A stretch of 64,000 nt of DNA from Komagataella phaffii GS115 (Eukaryota > Ascomycota > Pichiomycetes > Pichiales > Pichiaceae): the NCBI RefSeq assembly GCF_000027005.1, contig NC_012965.1:124001-188000 (forward strand), read 5' to 3'. This document shows, piece after piece, positions 60,965 through 64,000 of this stretch (positions are counted from its first letter, which is position 1; every line of letters begins with the position of its first letter). The notes beneath the pieces were generated by a model. It made no database searches. It was not told the origin of the DNA and was given only the letters and a program-made list of their open reading frames with translations. A program made the translations under genes and the position numbers.

Positions 60965-63573
60965 TCAGAACCTAAGAATAAGGTCATCTGATTCATTCTG
61001 AGGTTCTTTAAGCTTATTTAGGAGATTTAGAGAGTCTAGGAACCCAAGACATTCATCTTCTGAGTAAAATCTGAGCTCAAAAATAAGTACCCGCAATGGG
61101 ATTTCCGTGAATTTCTGTTGAATTACTGTGATCGCCTTTTCACGCTCCCTGTCTAGAAAAGTTGCTAGAGAAAACCGGATGGACTGAAGACGAAATTGCT
61201 TTCCAGCAGCATGGTCCTCCGTATCGATAATCGTCACCAATTCGAAACAACTTTTAAAAAGGTCGTGGTAGTTCCGATCAAGAAAGGCATAAAGAATAGA
61301 CAAACCAATCTTGCACAGCAACATTGGCAGTGGCTGGTTCGCTTGACTATCAAGTTTAGAATCCAATGCTTCAATGCGATCAACGATACATTGCGCAAAT
61401 TTATCCAGTTCCGGTTCCATGCGATGGTAAATATAGTAACACGTTAATAGACAGAGGTGATATTCATAAGAATCCTGTTCTTGATAAAGATCAAATGTAC
61501 TTCTATTTTCGGCAATAAATTGTAGATATGGTAGAACTTCAGTTGAAAAATATGATCGTTTAAGGAACAGTTTAACCAAAACTTGACTGCAAACTGTTTT
61601 GAAGACAACCCTTTTCTCCAAATCTTTGATAGCAGCAGTTTTTTCAAATATACTCTCTATCTCTTGTTGCATGGCTAGATCATCTGAGCGGCTTGAAATA
61701 TTAACGAAATGCCTTCGTAGCAGCTCAACTTGCTTCTTCAAATTTAATTTGTCTACTTCATTAGTCACTGTGTTAGAAAGCTGTTGCGAATTCGGAGCAC
61801 TTTCTCGTCCGAATAAGGAATTATCAGGATTCAAGTTTGGACCTGATGATGGAAGTGATGCAGTCGGTGAACCTTTTGGTGATGTTGGAGAGCCATCTTT
61901 TGTTTTAGAGTCAATACCATGTGTTGAGACGTCGTCATAGTCAGCAGACTGAGAATGGCTCAAGACTGGCGACTGTGAAGTCACGACGGCAGGAGTAAAA
62001 GTGGGCAAATTTGACTGACTTGGAGCTTGAGACGTCTGGAAATTGTGGGAACCTGGGGATCTTGCAGGAGACTTCGAGCTTAATTCTGTGAGGGAATTTG
62101 ACGAGGAATTGAGGGATGAGTTGACAAAAGATTTGTTTGAATGGGTTGTGGCAGCGTTGGCAGGGGAAAACTTGGAATCCGGTTTACCAGGTGGGACAAT
62201 GATTGGGGATTCTGTTCGGGTTCTGTTTGGGGACTTTTTAGGCGAATTAGTAGCTGAACTAATAGGTTTGGAAGGTGAATTAATTGGTGACCTCGCTGGA
62301 GAGTGCTGAGAAGATTTCATGGAAGTCTTATGTGGAAAATCATGGGGATCCTCTGATAATTGATTAGTGACTTGCGGTTCAGATTGAGTTTCGGAGGGGT
62401 TAAGAAACTGTGCATCAGGATTCAAATTGGGCTGGCCATTGAAAAACGTGGACACTTCAGTCTGATTCTGAATTGAGATGGCTACACCACCTGAACTGCC
62501 AGTCACTCTATCTAAGTATCCTTTTCTGGGAAAAGCTCGAAATTTAATCACCTCTATTCGTGAAGTTGGATCCCGATCAACCATCTCATGATCTTGATCA
62601 TGTATAGAATCATTGGTGGCACCCAATGCACCTTTATTTTCAGTTGCAGATTGGTTAGTGGCGTGAGATTGTTTATCTTCTTGCTCAGCACTTCTTTCAT
62701 CATAGTCTCCTGTTGTTGCAATTTTGTTGTCAGAGTTCGTGTCCTTAGTTTCTAATATTCTGTGTTGACTCTCTTGAAGATCTTCTAATTGACTCTTTTC
62801 GGTTTGTTCTATTTGATCTACCAGAACAGTTTGACTCTCTGGGACCTCAAAAATTTCTTCAGCGGACTTATGTTGCTCTTCAGTAGAGCTGGCCTGCTCA
62901 GATTCAATAACATCTTTCTTAATATTATCAACATATTGCACCTCAGATTTCTTCTCAGCAACTTTATCAGTTGAAACTTCACTCGATACTGGAGAAAACT
63001 TTCTATGTCTATTGACATCTCAGATGGATTTCTTCTTAACTCTACAGCTGGCTCAATGTCTGATTCTTCGATGGGTGTTTTATTTAAATCTTCGATTGAT
63101 TTGTCCGAAAGTTCATCTTTAGATTGCTCATCTACCATTTCTTCTTCGTTCCCTAAAGTTACAATCGTTCCATCATTTTGAGGTTCTGCATTTTCATTAG
63201 CTTCATGATTCCGGTCTATTTGTTCTACCTCCTCCTTTTCAAAATTATCTTCACTGTCCTCTTCGTCATCCATGGGCAGATCACCTGGAGAGTCAGTACT
63301 TACGGCAACTCTCTGGGTTGTGTCAATTATCGGGTCCACATTATTGCCTTGCAAAACTGGTTCATCATTGTCCTTTTCGCAACACAATTGAAGATCACAC
63401 TTATCAAAAAAAGGAAGTCCTTGCCTCTCCCAATCATTGACATCTTCTTTCTTTTTTCTAATGGCCTCTACCAGAACTGCCTGAATTTGGTTCCAAACCT
63501 CGCCTTTCTCTTCTTCGGACAAACTTTTGGATCGTTTCAATTGCTTAACGATCCATTGCTTCTGATTGAGCAT
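60965..63573 (-). CDS. Unrecognised Ser/Pro-rich acidic protein with frame break
   Basis: I do not recognise this gene. The frame from the ATG at 63573 begins with a basic helical segment (MLNQKQWIVKQLKRSKSLSE) and becomes very acidic. It loses coding character at a short run of four T (minus strand; 62995-62998). The next frame picks up with SPVSSEVSTDKVAEKKSEVQ and runs to 60965. One extra T would join them into about 869 residues. The middle (about 62040-62330) has repeated SP/SPxxS motifs with basic residues, suited to CDK or proline-directed kinases. The last 240 residues look like a folded all-helical domain (VVFKTVCSQVLVKLFLKRSY, LCLLTCYYIYHRMEPEL, MLLCKIGLSILYAFLDRNYH). No intron signals explain the shift. 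Confidence 0.7.
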
Positions 63574-63927
63574 GGAGAGGTTATTTGGTTTAGTGTGTCT
63601 CTTTCTTCATCTCGTGTCGCCTGCCAGAAGAGAACCGTGTTCAAGCTCACTGGTGCAAGGATGTTAACGGAGAAGGCCACAAACCAATTACATAAGCGAC
63701 GTGCTTGCTGTTCAGTTTTTCATATGCCGAAGCCTTACATAATAATGGCTTTTACCTGCGGGGGGTTAGTTTAACTCCCGGATGTGTGGCTGTGGCGTCC
63801 CTTCCGATGCATGTCAATTCAGCATCATAAGTAAATAGATCCTCCTACTGGGCCCGGCCACCGTTCATTTTTTTCATGCCTGGCCATCAAACTTTAATCC
63901 TTATTTTTTTTTGTAAGCGTTGCCTGA
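63574..63927. other. Divergent promoter region before the zinc-cluster gene
   Basis: This 354-bp stretch holds the promoters of two divergent genes. A T-rich tract (63903-63912) lies just before the ATG at 63928. No other feature is seen. Confidence 0.5.
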
Positions 63928-64000
63928 ATGCTCTCCGTGACTCCAGAGTCTAAGTCTGGCAAGAAAATTGTGGCCAAAAGGGCCTGCTTGGCTTGTAGAG
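63928..64000 (+). CDS. Zn(II)2Cys6 transcription factor, N-terminal fragment cut by window end
   Basis: The last 73 bases open with ATG and read MLSVTPESKSGKKIVAKRACL followed by ACR. The block KRACLACR is the start of a fungal zinc-cluster domain (C-x2-C), normally continued as K-x2-C. Only the first 24 codons are inside the window, so the gene is partial. No stop appears. Family and target are unknown. Confidence 0.7.
   Translation, partial: MLSVTPESKSGKKIVAKRACLACR

Noticed and set aside
63005..63061. Possible 57-nt intron ending TTCTCCAG near the frame break in the 60965 gene
   Set aside because: Its length is a multiple of three, so it would not repair the frame, and the donor (GTAGAG) is poor.

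Overview
This is eukaryotic nuclear DNA from a budding yeast. It is dense, mostly single-exon and about 40% GC by eye, with short introns of 51-80 nt that carry GTAAGT/GTGAGT donors and TACTAAC-like branch points. CTG codons fall at conserved Leu positions, for example in enolase, so the CUG-Ser clade is excluded. The gene set and the style of the ENO1 locus suggest a methylotrophic yeast close to Komagataella (Pichia pastoris). That is an inference from recognition, not a search. Ten ambiguous bases and three apparent one-base frame breaks suggest draft-quality sequence in places.

Layout, left to right. 0-10 kb: RPL20 (start codon split by an intron), ASK1, MDM35, VPS71, ARH1 (frame break), ATP17, LSM6, TUL1, a HAD phosphatase and PRS3. 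10-20 kb: ETP1, an unrecognised two-TM coiled-coil protein, the long RRP5 gene and an AMMECR1-domain gene, all on the minus strand. 20-29 kb: MXR1, the EGO-complex gene MEH1, RSC4, CAT2, RFX1 and DGK1. 29-38 kb: a 1.4 kb gene-free region, then an HMG-box regulator with an unusually split box, a DDT/WHIM-like chromatin protein, SCT1 and a small acidic protein. 38-48 kb: ULA1, an SPX-RING ubiquitin ligase ending in a CaaX box, tRNA-Val(UAC), a Caf120/Skg3-like PH protein, a PRY-type CAP protein, SUI2 (eIF2alpha) and the MEMO-family gene MHO1. 48-53 kb: a 2.2 kb sparse region with one possible tiny spliced membrane-protein gene, then a flocculin-repeat GPI adhesin broken by a frame shift and Ns. 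53-64 kb: APL1 (AP-2 beta), HRQ1 helicase, ENO1, an unrecognised Ser/Pro-rich protein with a frame break, and the first codons of a Zn2Cys6 transcription factor cut by the window edge.

The genes are ordinary eukaryotic neighbours, not an operon. Themes recur: translation and ribosome assembly (RPL20, RRP5, SUI2, tRNA), chromatin (VPS71, RSC4, the DDT protein), ubiquitin/NEDD8 (TUL1, ETP1, ULA1, SPX-RING), lipid synthesis (SCT1, DGK1), mitochondrial proteins (MDM35, ARH1, ATP17, CAT2) and membrane traffic or TORC1 signalling (APL1, MEH1). No transposon, LTR, CRISPR array or viral insertion was seen. The best candidates for something new are the CaaX-tailed SPX-RING ligase with PHO-like promoter boxes, the HMG protein with an expanded box, the possible spliced micro-gene near 48.6 kb, and a possible non-AUG mitochondrial form of MXR1.
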